64,000 bases of DNA, taken from Pseudoalteromonas peptidolytica. GTDB lineage: Bacteria > Pseudomonadota > Gammaproteobacteria > Enterobacterales > Alteromonadaceae. Where the stretch lies: NCBI RefSeq assembly GCF_012641745.1, contig NZ_WEHZ01000015.1:62001-126000 (forward strand), read 5' to 3'. The translations under genes and the position numbers were made by a program. Below, piece by piece: positions 7,860 through 16,230 of the stretch (position 1 is the first letter of the stretch; every line of letters begins with the position of its first letter). The notes under the pieces are model-generated. The model was not told the DNA's origin, made no database searches, and saw only the letters and a program-made list of their open reading frames with translations.

Positions 7860-10706
7860 ATGTTAAATGATATGCTTGACTGGGCCCGAAATCGTTGGGG
7901 TTACGTAGGACTGGCATTAGATTCAGACGGGTTTGTCGTCATTAAAACGGTAGATGGCCGATGTGAACGTTGGTTATATACAGGTATTAATGCGCATTTT
8001 GATTTCGTCGAGCAAGCGGTTCAGTTAGTTATATTTGACTCGGTGTCTAATCTCACATATCGAGAGTATCAGGTTGCATGGCGTACTGAACATGCCGTTC
8101 GTTGTCTAGATAGTGCTGCAGACGAGCAAGACATAGATATTGGCGAATTAGACTATTGCCCAAAATGCTACGCCCACAAAATGGTGCAGTTTTCTCAGGG
8201 TCGAGCCATGAAGTTATGTAGTAATTATGCAGTATGTTCAGGGAAGTCAAAAACCAATGGTAGAATTTATCCACTAGAGCACCTTAATGCTGATCAGCAG
8301 CTCTTTCTATTGTCTCATGGCAATGATGATTTAGGTTATCCCGCAGGCGCAATTTGTGCGTCTATGACACGCAAATTGGGTCTAACTACGGGCGAAGAGT
8401 TGTCGCAGTCAACGGTAGGGTTGTCCCTCGTTGAAGATAGTGACCTTATCAAAACGTCTGAATTTACTTTACTTAATTACCCGTTTAGTCACTTTAACCG
8501 AGTGCAATCGACGCTGCTTAAAAATCAGATACATACGAAAAACGTGAACTTGGTACTGGGTACTGCAACCAGTAGTGGTAAAACGGTGTGTGCCGAGTTA
8601 TGTATGGCGCATACATTAGCCAAAGGAGAAGTGGTTGTGTATGTGTCTCCGCTTCGCTCATTAACCCAAGAAAAATACGATGACTGGTCACACACATTCG
8701 GTGCTCAATACAAGATAGCGATATTGACGGGAGACTATGCCTTATCACCAGATAAAAACGATGAAATAAATCAAGCGGATATCTTGTGTATCACCTCTGA
8801 AATGCTGGACTCTCGGACTAGAAAGTATGGTAGTGAGCGTAGTGCTTGGATCGACAGGGTTGGCTTATTGGTGGTTGATGAGTCTCACATTATTGGCACG
8901 GAACGTGGCCATGCTGTAGAAGCTGGTTTAATGCGTTTTACTCAGTTTAATCAAGCGAAAATTCTATTTATGTCTGCTACGATGCCCAATGTGGAGCAGT
9001 TTGCACAGTGGCTAAGTGTATTAAATGGTTTGCAAAGTGAGATCATTAATTCTCCTTGGCGGCCAACTCCCCTTACTTGGCATTTTCCGCGCTATGTAGA
9101 CAATGGTAATTACAAACAAAGTAGAGACAGTCGCATCAATGAAGCGCTCAAGAAAGTGACAGATGCCGAAAAGTCAGATGAGAAATATCTTCTTTTTGTC
9201 CATGATAAGGCAACCGGCGCAGACCTATTAAGAAAGGTCAGGGCGCAGGGCATTGACGCTGAGTTTCATAGTGCCGATTTGAAAGTAAATATCAGGCAAC
9301 AAATTGAAAAAGAATTTAAAGATCCGCACGGAAAACTACGAGTTTTAGTATCCACCTCAACCCTTGCATGGGGGTGTAATGTGCCAGCACAAAATGTTGT
9401 AATTGTGGGCACAACTCGAGGTTTGTCTCCAGTGGAAATAGAAGATATTTTACAAATGGCTGGCCGTGCAGGGCGCAGCCTTCCAGCTGATTACTTTGTT
9501 GTTGCTCCTGATGGAAATAGTTACGCCCAGTCTAGTTTGGATAGATTGTCGTTAAGAATATTAGATAGTGTTGCTGAGTTAGATATGTCCACTGCGGGGT
9601 CGGTAATAGATATCCGCCACGCAGGTAATCAACAAGATATCAAAGCCGTGGATAATGAAGCGCGCCTTCAGAGAAGAAAGCGTAAAGTGAACATGCGACA
9701 GGTTAAAGACCATCAAAAGGTTATCCTGGCTCAAAGCGTCGAAGAAGCCAAGGCGTGGATCGCACACAATGATCCCCAGTATCTAGCACGCTATCATGGG
9801 CACTGCTATCTTATTTGTGCGCAGCCAAAAGTTTGGGAACATCGTATACAGCAAGCTAAGCCTGTCCATAGCCGACTGGTCAATGAAGCTACCCTCGGCT
9901 TTCATATTCTCGCTGAAGTAGATGCGGGTACGATTCATAATCAACTAGATTTGGTTAACTGGTTTGACCGTTCTTTAGCGAAACTGCAAGGCTTGGTTGA
10001 GCAAAAAGTGGTTGATAGCGTCTTGGGAGATTTACTGCGTACACAGATGCTCAAAGGACATGACGAACAGTACAAAATAACTGAGATTGGCAAAGTTTCA
10101 TCGCGTTGGTACTACAAGCCAGAGGATGTTTTTCATTGGCATACGGCGTTACGATTTGTAGACCATGCTCAGATTTGGGATAACGATGATGCGTTGGCCT
10201 GGGCTATCGCTGGGGCTCCTTCTTATAACACAGACTACATTCAACGTAGTCAGGCGAAGCTAGTCGATGACTATATGAAGCGTTTGCAACGGGTGGTACC
10301 ATTTGCGTCGGAAATGGCATTGCCAGCGGATATGGCGACATACCTCAGTGGCAAAACGGTGCAATACCAAAAGATAAACGGTTTTAAATATGACCTTTCA
10401 CGTGTCTTTCAAGCCTTAAGACAAATCGCTAAAGCCTGTGCTATCTCGCGTCCTGATGGATATTGGCATATGTTAGAAACCCGATTTAGATATGGCACAA
10501 CGGCTGATTCCGCGAAGCTGCTTTGTGTTGAGGAAGTGGGGGTGATGAATATCCGCAAGCTTGTGAAAGCGGGAATCGTAAGTTTAGACGATTTTATTGA
10601 TGTAGAGCGACGATCTGAGGTTACACGGATTTTGGGTCATAAAAAGTTAGAGACCGCACTGGCTTCGGCGAGAAAAATCATACGAAGCCAATATGGCGTA
10701 GAGTAA
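7860..10706 (+). CDS. Ski2/Hel308-like superfamily 2 helicase with zinc ribbon
   Basis: The 948-residue protein is an ATP-dependent nucleic-acid helicase. After about 95 residues without a known motif comes a four-cysteine zinc ribbon (C100, C103, C120, C126). The RecA-like core follows: motif I GTATSSGKT (about 235), motif II DESH (about 341), motif III SAT (about 372) and motif VI QMAGRAGR (about 535). The WGCNVP and QMAGRAGR motifs are typical of the Ski2/Hel308 group. The last 60 residues look like a helix-hairpin-helix domain, as in Hel308. A role in phage DNA replication, fork restart or recombination is inferred. TGAGG lies five bases before the ATG. It appears monocistronic and convergent with the thioredoxin gene. 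Confidence 0.88.
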   Translation: MLNDMLDWARNRWGYVGLALDSDGFVVIKTVDGRCERWLYTGINAHFDFVEQAVQLVIFDSVSNLTYREYQVAWRTEHAVRCLDSAADEQDIDIGELDYCPKCYAHKMVQFSQGRAMKLCSNYAVCSGKSKTNGRIYPLEHLNADQQLFLLSHGNDDLGYPAGAICASMTRKLGLTTGEELSQSTVGLSLVEDSDLIKTSEFTLLNYPFSHFNRVQSTLLKNQIHTKNVNLVLGTATSSGKTVCAELCMAHTLAKGEVVVYVSPLRSLTQEKYDDWSHTFGAQYKIAILTGDYALSPDKNDEINQADILCITSEMLDSRTRKYGSERSAWIDRVGLLVVDESHIIGTERGHAVEAGLMRFTQFNQAKILFMSATMPNVEQFAQWLSVLNGLQSEIINSPWRPTPLTWHFPRYVDNGNYKQSRDSRINEALKKVTDAEKSDEKYLLFVHDKATGADLLRKVRAQGIDAEFHSADLKVNIRQQIEKEFKDPHGKLRVLVSTSTLAWGCNVPAQNVVIVGTTRGLSPVEIEDILQMAGRAGRSLPADYFVVAPDGNSYAQSSLDRLSLRILDSVAELDMSTAGSVIDIRHAGNQQDIKAVDNEARLQRRKRKVNMRQVKDHQKVILAQSVEEAKAWIAHNDPQYLARYHGHCYLICAQPKVWEHRIQQAKPVHSRLVNEATLGFHILAEVDAGTIHNQLDLVNWFDRSLAKLQGLVEQKVVDSVLGDLLRTQMLKGHDEQYKITEIGKVSSRWYYKPEDVFHWHTALRFVDHAQIWDNDDALAWAIAGAPSYNTDYIQRSQAKLVDDYMKRLQRVVPFASEMALPADMATYLSGKTVQYQKINGFKYDLSRVFQALRQIAKACAISRPDGYWHMLETRFRYGTTADSAKLLCVEEVGVMNIRKLVKAGIVSLDDFIDVERRSEVTRILGHKKLETALASARKIIRSQYGVE

Positions 10707-10717
10707 TGTGCTTGCAA

Positions 10718-10748
10718 GCAGGCTACGGTTAGTAACGTAAAAGCCTGC
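10718..10748. terminator. Hairpin between convergent helicase and thioredoxin genes
   Basis: Perfect seven-base stem GCAGGCT/AGCCTGC with a 17-base loop, placed between convergent stops. It lacks a clear T run, so its role as a terminator is only likely. Confidence 0.4.
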
Positions 10749-10790
10749 ACAGATAATGCAGTTTGAAAGTGACACATCAACTGGACTTGC

Positions 10791-11114
10791 TCAGCAATGG
10801 ATCTCTTTTGCGATCCGCTGCATCAGTTTTGGTTTGATCACTGCACCAATGTTTTTCTCGATAACATTGCCGTTGAGCATAAAGTGCAGAGTTGGTATCA
10901 CATCAACGCTCGCATTCTTTAACGCATCGCCACATTCGTCAATATTCACTTTCACAATAGTAAGATGTTGCGTCAATGTGTCGGGCAGCGCCTCTAGTGC
11001 GAGTCCCAACTGTTTGCAAGGGCCACACCAAGGCGCATAGTAGGCAACCAATGTGTAACCTTGATTGATTAGCGTATGGACATTTTCATTCGTTGCATAT
11101 TGTATGTTACTCAT
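10791..11114 (-). CDS. Thioredoxin
   Basis: The 107-residue protein has the thioredoxin active site WCGPC at residues 29-33 in the usual place after a beta strand (VAYYAPW), and the cis-proline motif VIPTL further on. It has the full length of a one-domain thioredoxin and no signal peptide, so it works in the cytoplasm as a disulfide reductase. Phages use thioredoxins as electron donors for ribonucleotide reductase or, in T7, as a polymerase processivity factor; neither partner is in this window. GGAGG lies seven bases before the ATG. The gene is on the minus strand, alone, convergent with the helicase. Confidence 0.93.
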   Translation of the reverse strand: MSNIQYATNENVHTLINQGYTLVAYYAPWCGPCKQLGLALEALPDTLTQHLTIVKVNIDECGDALKNASVDVIPTLHFMLNGNVIEKNIGAVIKPKLMQRIAKEIHC

Positions 11115-11354
11115 TACAAGCCTCCAATTCAGTCATTAGTTTTTGCATATTTGTGGCTGAATTTAATACTCATTATCTTTTAATACTTGCCCAATCTGAA
11201 GGCGTTACTTCCAAGAACCTGCTATTGCTGCATAAGCTAACCTTTCCTACAGGAGGCAGAGGCCTTAGCGAGAGCAGGACGCGCAAGCGGCGTTATCGCC
11301 AAAACTATATCTGGCTAGATAACCTAAGCTAGGCTTAATAAGTTGTCTTCTCAC

Positions 11355-11520
11355 AGCGGTTATCCTTTACTGCTGCGCTAAATTTGTTTGCAATAGGCTA
11401 TCTACTGATGCACAAATTTGCTTCGTATTAAGACATAACTTATGGCTTGCGTGATATTATGCCTATTGAGCTTAGGTGTTTTCGTTGAGTAACCCACTTG
11501 TTACCCCGAGTTCAGATTAA
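11355..11520 (+). repeat. Dispersed intergenic repeat, copy 1
   Basis: Matches 23741-23875 in order and orientation: both contain TTACTGCTGCG followed by TAAATTTG, then TATTAAGA, then TTGAGCTTAG, and end in a CGAGTTCAGATTAA or AGAGTTCGGGTTAA type motif. This copy has about 30 extra bases after AAATTTG. Neither copy is coding. Confidence 0.7.
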
Positions 11521-11590
11521 ATAAATAAAACCACTTCGCGAATATACCTATATTTTAATAAGCAATCTAGAGTATGAATAATACAAGTAT

Positions 11591-11600
11591 ATTGTACAAT
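11591..11600. promoter_or_regulatory. ATTGTACAAT palindrome
   Basis: Exact copy of the recurrent palindrome, extended to ATATTGTACAATAT. It lies downstream of the minus-strand gene at 11686, so a promoter role for that gene is not possible here. Confidence 0.65.
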
Positions 11601-11641
11601 ATGGGAACTGGATTTTGATGACTTGAGAAGAGTAAGAAGGT

Positions 11642-11670
11642 GGGCAAGAGGTTGATATCGTTTCTTGCCC
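11642..11670 (-). terminator. Hairpin after minus-strand 183-residue gene
   Basis: Perfect eight-base stem GGGCAAGA/TCTTGCCC, 16 bases past the stop of the minus-strand gene. No clean T run follows, so termination is only probable. Confidence 0.45.
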
Positions 11671-11685
11671 TTAAAAAAGGTTACA

Positions 11686-12237
11686 TTAAACAGCTTCACG
11701 AAGACTGATTACGACTTCATCCTTTTCAGAGACAAAATAGAGCTTTTCAGCTTCTTCAGTTAATGCCGATTTTTCAAAAATAGCTTCGAGTAATGGCAGA
11801 AAGTGTGCATTAATGATGTCAGGATCTAGACTTAAAATCATTTCAAAAAGTCCGCCATCGTTTTTGTTTTGTTCATTTGCTTTTTGTAACAGCGCTATCA
11901 TTGAAGTCATTACTTTTGCTTTAGGAAGTAATTGCTTACAGGAGACTGGTGTTTTGCTTGCGACAAACTTTTTACCCTCAATGGAAGGCTGTGTAGAGGT
12001 TTTGAGTAAATCCATAAGTGAAGACTGTGCCTCTTCAATGCGAGCGTCTAACAGGTCACGAGCAGCAGTTAAAGCCCCAACTTGGTCAATAGCCGAGCCA
12101 ACTTTAGCCTGTCTTAACTTGGCATTATTTCCGCTTACATTTGCAAGTTTGATGGTAGGAGCTTGGGCGATAGCTTTGGCGCTAGCCGAAGAGCCATCGA
12201 TATTACTTTTCTCGTGCACAACTCTCTTAAATTTCAT
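11686..12237 (-). CDS. Unknown 183-residue helical protein
   Basis: Not recognised. GAGG lies upstream of the ATG with about eight bases spacing. The first 40 residues are polar and probably flexible. Residues 50-75 and 105-180 read as amphipathic helices, with an acidic C-terminal half. No membrane segment or metal motif is seen. It is flanked by long non-coding stretches on both sides and appears monocistronic. The base composition is like that of its neighbours. Confidence 0.6.
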   Translation of the reverse strand: MKFKRVVHEKSNIDGSSASAKAIAQAPTIKLANVSGNNAKLRQAKVGSAIDQVGALTAARDLLDARIEEAQSSLMDLLKTSTQPSIEGKKFVASKTPVSCKQLLPKAKVMTSMIALLQKANEQNKNDGGLFEMILSLDPDIINAHFLPLLEAIFEKSALTEEAEKLYFVSEKDEVVISLREAV

Positions 12238-12941
12238 AAATTAGCCTCACTGTTAGCCCCGATTTGATAACAGCCTAGAAAGATTAAGACTGACAAAAAC
12301 TAAACTTTAATTTAAAAGTTTTATCATAACTTTTTGATATAGCTCTAAAATATTAATACCAATGCTCATTTAATTAGCAACTAGCTGTGATTTGTACCTA
12401 ATTCACTAGCGAGTCTTCCTGATACACTATTTATTGCATTTGCATTCGATGTAAATCACTGCAATGCAACCCATTACGCTATATCCTAGACAAATCTATA
12501 CGTTACGACGCTGACTGTCAAATCAAAATAGTAAATTTTGGCCTCCGAAGTCCTGTTTTGGTGCGCTTTCTCGTTTGCTTGGTTGCAGCAATTGCCCAAC
12601 ATGAAATTATGCTGAATATGTTCGTAAGTATTGAAAATAAAGAATTTGTTGTACAACAATTTTCATTATAAGCAGTGTTGTCGCCGTTGTTCATTTAGTC
12701 ATTAAAAGTGGTATTTCAGCCAACTGTATTAGATCACTCTTTGATAAATTCAGTTGACTAATCGTAGGTGGTTGATAATTGTACAACTTGCTTGTTGCTT
12801 TAAGGTGCCTGTACTATGTTGCAATGTTTCTATTCTTGTTACAATTGATTATTGACAAGGGGGATTAAAGCTTGGATACTCCTGCACACTAATTAGATTT
12901 CTTGTAACATGCGGAGTATATTCGTTTCCGATGTACATTAA
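12238..12941. other. Non-coding region with two TTGTACAAC sites
   Basis: I see no gene in these 700 bases. GTTGTACAAC at 12648-12657 and ATTGTACAAC at 12778-12787 are near-copies of the recurrent palindrome. The rest is AT-rich without clear promoters or hairpins. Confidence 0.5.
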
Positions 12942-13138
12942 ATGAGACATATAAAGACACCATAAGATTTACGCTAATTGTTACATAGCACATTTGCAAT
13001 GTGAGAGAGAATAGTAAATGCTCTTACAGCATGTGACTCTGCAATATGATGATTTTAAAGCGTATATTTTAAAGGTGATATAAGTGCTTTAAGTAGACCC
13101 AACCGAAAAGCTACTCCTGCTTAAGGAGTGGCTTTTTA
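12942..13138 (+). ncRNA. Candidate short transcript ending in a strong terminator
   Basis: An ATGAGAC element at 12942-12948 is followed about 160 bases later by a strong rho-independent terminator (13107-13138), with no normal-sized gene between. The only open frame with an ATG is 13018-13083 (21 residues), preceded by GAGAGAGA. Either a small regulatory RNA or a message for a tiny peptide fits. The element is inferred to mark a transcript start because it stands in front of other genes in this window. Confidence 0.4.
13107..13138 (+). terminator. Rho-independent terminator
   Basis: A 12-base stem (AAAGCTACTCCT with AGGAGTGGCTTT, one G-U pair), a five-base loop and a T run. It ends a transcript that starts somewhere in the long gap before it. 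Confidence 0.85.
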
Positions 13139-13191
13139 TTTAAATAACTACAGGCATATAGCTCAAAAATTTAGAATCTAGGATGGTACTT

Positions 13192-13512
13192 ATGGATACG
13201 CAGATCCAAAAAATATGCGCTAGCTTGGCGCAGGGAGATCCCGCTTCATTGATAAAAGGACTTGTCATTGGTTATGATGAGCAAGGACAGTTGAGATTAT
13301 ATAATGCTGATATGAGCGCAGAAGAAATTGTAATTGCAGTTGAAATGGCAAAAGCCCGAGCTCTGGGGCTAATATCAAACAAAGAACTACCCAGTGCGGT
13401 TGCTAACTGCTTGGCTTCAAGAGAGTTTGTAGGTGAAGAGCACGCTTTTTCATCTTGTGATAGTGCTTGCAGTCGGCGACGTCAACGTCGAACTTCTAAT
13501 TTAGAAAGCTAG
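13192..13512 (+). CDS. Unknown 106-residue protein
   Basis: Not recognised. The ATG at 13192 was chosen because AGGA lies eight bases upstream; the ATG at 13183 overlaps that ribosome site. The first 75 residues look like a small folded alpha/beta domain. The last 25 are Cys-, Ser- and Arg-rich (SRRRQRR), which could bind nucleic acid. It begins about 55 bases after a terminator, so it needs its own promoter. It is followed by about 250 non-coding bases that hold the control site of the HU gene. Confidence 0.55.
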   Translation: MDTQIQKICASLAQGDPASLIKGLVIGYDEQGQLRLYNADMSAEEIVIAVEMAKARALGLISNKELPSAVANCLASREFVGEEHAFSSCDSACSRRRQRRTSNLES

Positions 13513-13653
13513 ATGTTACTTAGTCGGTTATAAAGTAGGTTTTCGTTTTTGCGCTGCGAGTGTTTAAGCGCACCGTGGTACAATAGAGAAAATCACATAA
13601 CTGGCCTCTACCAATTTAGTGACGTTAATCTGTTATCGAATCGATAGAATTAA

Positions 13654-13737
13654 ATTGTACAATATCTATCAAATTATAATGCAAATGTGACAATATAATA
13701 TCTACTACCTCTTCATGATTTGGTTGTTAACTGAGAC
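13654..13737 (+). promoter_or_regulatory. ATTGTACAAT and CTGAGAC before HU gene
   Basis: Exact palindrome at 13654-13663, then CTGAGAC at 13731-13737, 67 bases apart and 26 bases before the HU start. This is the same two-part arrangement as in front of other units. Confidence 0.55.
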
Positions 13738-13762
13738 ATGTAGATATTTAGGGGTATTTAAG

Positions 13763-14050
13763 ATGGCAATTTCAAAGACAGAGTTGGCTGATCATGTGGC
13801 TGACGCAATGAAAATTAGTAAAACGGACGCTCGTGGTTGTGTGAATGCGGTGATTGATGCGTTTTGTGACGCTCTGCAAGCAGGGCAAGATGTGCGAGTG
13901 CAAGGATTTGGAACATTAAAGGTAGTTCAACGCAATGCGCGTTTAGGGAGAAACCCCTCAACAAAAGAGCCTGTTCCTATTGATGCGTGCAACACTGTAC
14001 AGTTCAAAGTGAGTCAACGACTCAAAGAGCTTCTACCGAATGTAAAATAG
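13763..14050 (+). CDS. HU-family DNA-binding protein
   Basis: The 95-residue protein has the HU/IHF layout: two N-terminal helices (starting MAISKTELADHVAD), then the signature GFGTLKV and the basic beta-arm region with RNARLGRNPSTKE. It bends and compacts DNA as a dimer. Length and motif are those of a complete family member. The start at 13763 (with AGGGG about eight bases upstream) was chosen over an upstream TTG or ATG because the HU N-terminus begins here. The family cannot be resolved to HU or IHF by eye, but it lacks the longer IHF tail. It is followed by a strong terminator shared with the convergent secB. Confidence 0.93.
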   Translation: MAISKTELADHVADAMKISKTDARGCVNAVIDAFCDALQAGQDVRVQGFGTLKVVQRNARLGRNPSTKEPVPIDACNTVQFKVSQRLKELLPNVK

Positions 14051-14174
14051 TCTATGTTGACTGGCTTTTTGCCTGACTATATGGCGGAATTTATCTTGGC
14101 GGTAGCAGGGCGCTGTTATCGGCAAGGTTTTCTCGCTTGAAAGTAGAAAGCTTAACTAAGCTAATTTGAATTAG

Positions 14175-14200
14175 AAAAGCCGACTGAGCGTCGGCTTTTT
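14175..14200. terminator. Bidirectional terminator between HU and secB
   Basis: Perfect ten-base stem AAAAGCCGAC/GTCGGCTTTT, five-base loop, with A and T runs on the two sides. It works for both convergent genes. Confidence 0.9.
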
Positions 14201-14205
14201 ACTAG

Positions 14206-14712
14206 CTAGATGACCTCGACCTCATCGTCAGTGTCGTTTGTTTCACTCCCTTGACTCTCTTGATCTGCGCTTTTTATTGCATCATCAAGTAGTGCATCAA
14301 AGTCGACAGGCGCCAGAAGTAGCTGGGGAAAGCCACCATGTAACACTTGAGAGGAAATGTGATTTCGTGCAAACGGATAGAGCTGAGCTGGGCAGTATGA
14401 CCCTACTAATGCCATGATCTCTGTTTCCTCATAGCCCTCAATTTCAAAGATCCCTGCCTGCTCTACAGTGGTATTAAATAATTGTGTATCACTATTCGTG
14501 GCTTTAGCTTTGCACTTCACAGTGAGTACAACCTCATAAGTGGTATCGCTTATCCTATTTGCTTCAGTATTTAAATCAACGCTAATAGAGGGTTTCCACT
14601 CATCTAAAAATACAGCCGGTGCATTGGGTGCATCGAAAGTTGATTTTTTATGGTAAATTTTTTGTAGTTCGAATGACTGCTCAACGGCAGTTGTATTGTC
14701 TTTATTAGTCAT
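14206..14712 (-). CDS. secB: SecB-type protein-export chaperone
   Basis: The 168-residue protein matches SecB along its length: FDAPNAPAVF near residue 26 (the family has FEAPNAP), TYEVVLTVK, then AGIFEIEGYEE, the YCPAQLYPFAR motif and FPQLLLAPVDFDALL near the C-terminus. SecB is a tetrameric cytoplasmic chaperone that keeps secretory proteins unfolded and hands them to SecA. The acidic C-terminal tail (about 20 residues) is somewhat long but of the usual type, without the zinc-type SecA-binding end. A secB gene on a phage genome is unusual. No toxin-antitoxin pair, as found with TA-linked SecB chaperones, adjoins it. ATGAGAC (14720-14726, minus) lies just before the start. Confidence 0.93.
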   Translation of the reverse strand: MTNKDNTTAVEQSFELQKIYHKKSTFDAPNAPAVFLDEWKPSISVDLNTEANRISDTTYEVVLTVKCKAKATNSDTQLFNTTVEQAGIFEIEGYEETEIMALVGSYCPAQLYPFARNHISSQVLHGGFPQLLLAPVDFDALLDDAIKSADQESQGSETNDTDDEVEVI

Positions 14713-14719
14713 GTCACAT

Positions 14720-14726
14720 GTCTCAT
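14720..14726 (-). promoter_or_regulatory. ATGAGAC element before secB
   Basis: On the minus strand, ATGAGAC stands eight bases upstream of the secB start codon. It matches the element found before many plus-strand genes. No ATTGTACAAT is close upstream here. Confidence 0.45.
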
Positions 14727-14764
14727 TAATTTACACGCAAAATAAATGCGTATTATGGGAAATT

Positions 14765-15031
14765 TTATATCGCTTGCTCTTCAATATAGATCAATAACAG
14801 CATGGCAATCTCTCGTAACGCTGTAAGCTCTTCAGATATAGCAAGTCTGTGCTCTTTTTCAACAAGATCTCGACACAGCGATGGTGCTGTGAGCTCACCT
14901 ATTACTTGCTCTGCCTCGGCTGTAGCAAGCTCTTGCTTTGCTACTTGTAGCAAGGTAGCTTGGATCGAATCGGCCATCACTTTAGCATAGATTGAACCAT
15001 GTTTCATCAGAGGTTCGAACTGTTCGTTCAT
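14765..15031 (-). CDS. Unknown 88-residue helical protein
   Basis: Not recognised. The start at 15031 was chosen because GGAAG lies five bases upstream; an ATG at 15076 would add 15 residues but has no ribosome site. The protein is almost all helical with acidic and Leu/Ala-rich stretches, which suggests a coiled-coil or helix bundle. It lies directly upstream of secB on the same strand, about 50 bases away, and might be co-transcribed, although secB also has its own ATGAGAC element. Confidence 0.55.
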   Translation of the reverse strand: MNEQFEPLMKHGSIYAKVMADSIQATLLQVAKQELATAEAEQVIGELTAPSLCRDLVEKEHRLAISEELTALREIAMLLLIYIEEQAI

Positions 15032-15185
15032 TTTTACTTCCAAACACGGAAGGTGTTTTTTTTTGCTCAAATTCATTATTTTTAGCCAATTTATCTGAGA
15101 ACGCTAGTACTGAAACCTCAATGCACTACAAGCTCAAAGAATGCGAACTCAAGTTTTTCAAAGGTGATAATAGCGCTACTATATT

Positions 15186-15234
15186 ATTGTACAATTGAAA
15201 TGTGAAGACATTTAAGTCATCATGCGAATGAGAC
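15186..15234 (+). promoter_or_regulatory. ATTGTACAAT and ATGAGAC module
   Basis: Exact palindrome at 15186-15195 and ATGAGAC at 15228-15234, 32 bases apart. It lies between the minus-strand gene at 15031 and the plus-strand zinc-ribbon gene at 15349. Confidence 0.6.
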
Positions 15235-15348
15235 AAATATAAACTCTACATATTGCTATTTCTTTCTGGCTCACATTATGAAGTGGCTGGTTGCATATCA
15301 AGTATGTGTAATAGTTTGATTTTATTGTATTAATGGAGAAATCAAAGA

Positions 15349-15771
15349 ATGAGTATGAATTTACCCCGCTGTCCGTATTGTAGCAATCCTAGCATTGTTG
15401 GTGAGATAGCAGGCAAGCTTGCGGCGGTATGTACGCAATGTAATAACGGATATGCTATTGTAGCAGATGACTTCGCTAGCCTGACACAACGAGCGTTTCA
15501 AATGGCAACAAAAGGACAAGTTGAACAAGCGATAGGTGTTGTACAACAACACTTAAATAAACATGTTGACGAAAGAAGCTCGGCATTGCGTGAAGCGGAA
15601 AATGAACTTCCTGGAGATAAGCGTAAGCTGACAAAAGAGCAGCAAAAGAAGGCTGCAGAATTGGAGTCTCAACGCATTCTTCTTGCAGGGATTTTGCAAG
15701 GCGGCCAGCTATACAAAGAGCTGCTAGGAAAAGCACTTGGTATTGTGAAAGAAGAGAATAAAGCCGTCTAA
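15349..15771 (+). CDS. Zinc-ribbon protein of unknown function
   Basis: The 140-residue protein begins with a four-cysteine zinc ribbon: CPYC at residues 8-11 and CTQC at about 28-31. A helical, charged C-terminal part follows (about residues 55-135), rich in Lys, Glu and Gln. Such an arrangement is common in small nucleic-acid or protein-binding adaptors, but the family is not recognised. A GTTGTACAAC at 15538-15547 lies inside the gene. GGAG is about 12 bases before the ATG, rather far. It appears monocistronic. Confidence 0.65.
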   Translation: MSMNLPRCPYCSNPSIVGEIAGKLAAVCTQCNNGYAIVADDFASLTQRAFQMATKGQVEQAIGVVQQHLNKHVDERSSALREAENELPGDKRKLTKEQQKKAAELESQRILLAGILQGGQLYKELLGKALGIVKEENKAV

Positions 15772-16230
15772 TTGGTGGCTGCTTTAGTGCTGGGATCCCT
15801 GGCACTACTCAATATTCCTCCCCGTTATAAGTAAGCATGCTGCTCAAAGGGTGAGCGTCAGCGGACTTATTGGCTTTGCTAAAAACAGTTGCGGCCCAAG
15901 CAAATAAACTCTATCCTAATAACCCATGCGGTGTTTTATAGAAATGCGCCGAAAATTAAGTATTTGACATGTGTGTGTTTTGACAAGTATTGCTAGGTTG
16001 TTTTGACTTATGCAGTAATACAGCTGCTTCACCTTGCTCTGGGCTGGTACTATTATTCTAGGACAGTGATTTAGGTAATGTCATGATTCAATTAATAAAA
16101 TAAAAAATTGTCTTGTTTTTTTTCTTAGCCCTGATGGGTTTGAAAAGGCGTAAGATAACGGATTTAAAACGCACGAAATAATTGGTTTACGATAACGTAA
16201 GCCGAGTAAATGAAACAGGACTTGTATTGT
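15772..16230. other. Non-coding stretch
   Basis: No gene is seen. An imperfect hairpin around 15788-15808 (AGTGC...GGGATCCC...GCACT) may end the zinc-ribbon transcript. Two TTGACA/TTGACT motifs near 15980-16010 could be part of a sigma-70 type promoter for the next gene, but no clear -10 is evident. Confidence 0.35.

Larger units (their letters stand above)
11115..11685. other. Long intergenic region with repeat and palindrome
   Basis: No gene is convincing here. The stretch 11180-11205 resembles one internal part of the MITE-like elements at 31716 and 59533, but neither terminal repeat is present. 11355-11520 is a copy of a dispersed repeat (separate entry), and 11591-11600 is an exact ATTGTACAAT. 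Confidence 0.5.

Noticed and set aside
11178-11340. Third MITE copy in the gap after thioredoxin
   Set aside because: Only a stretch of about 25 bases resembles the element interior, and neither terminal repeat is present.
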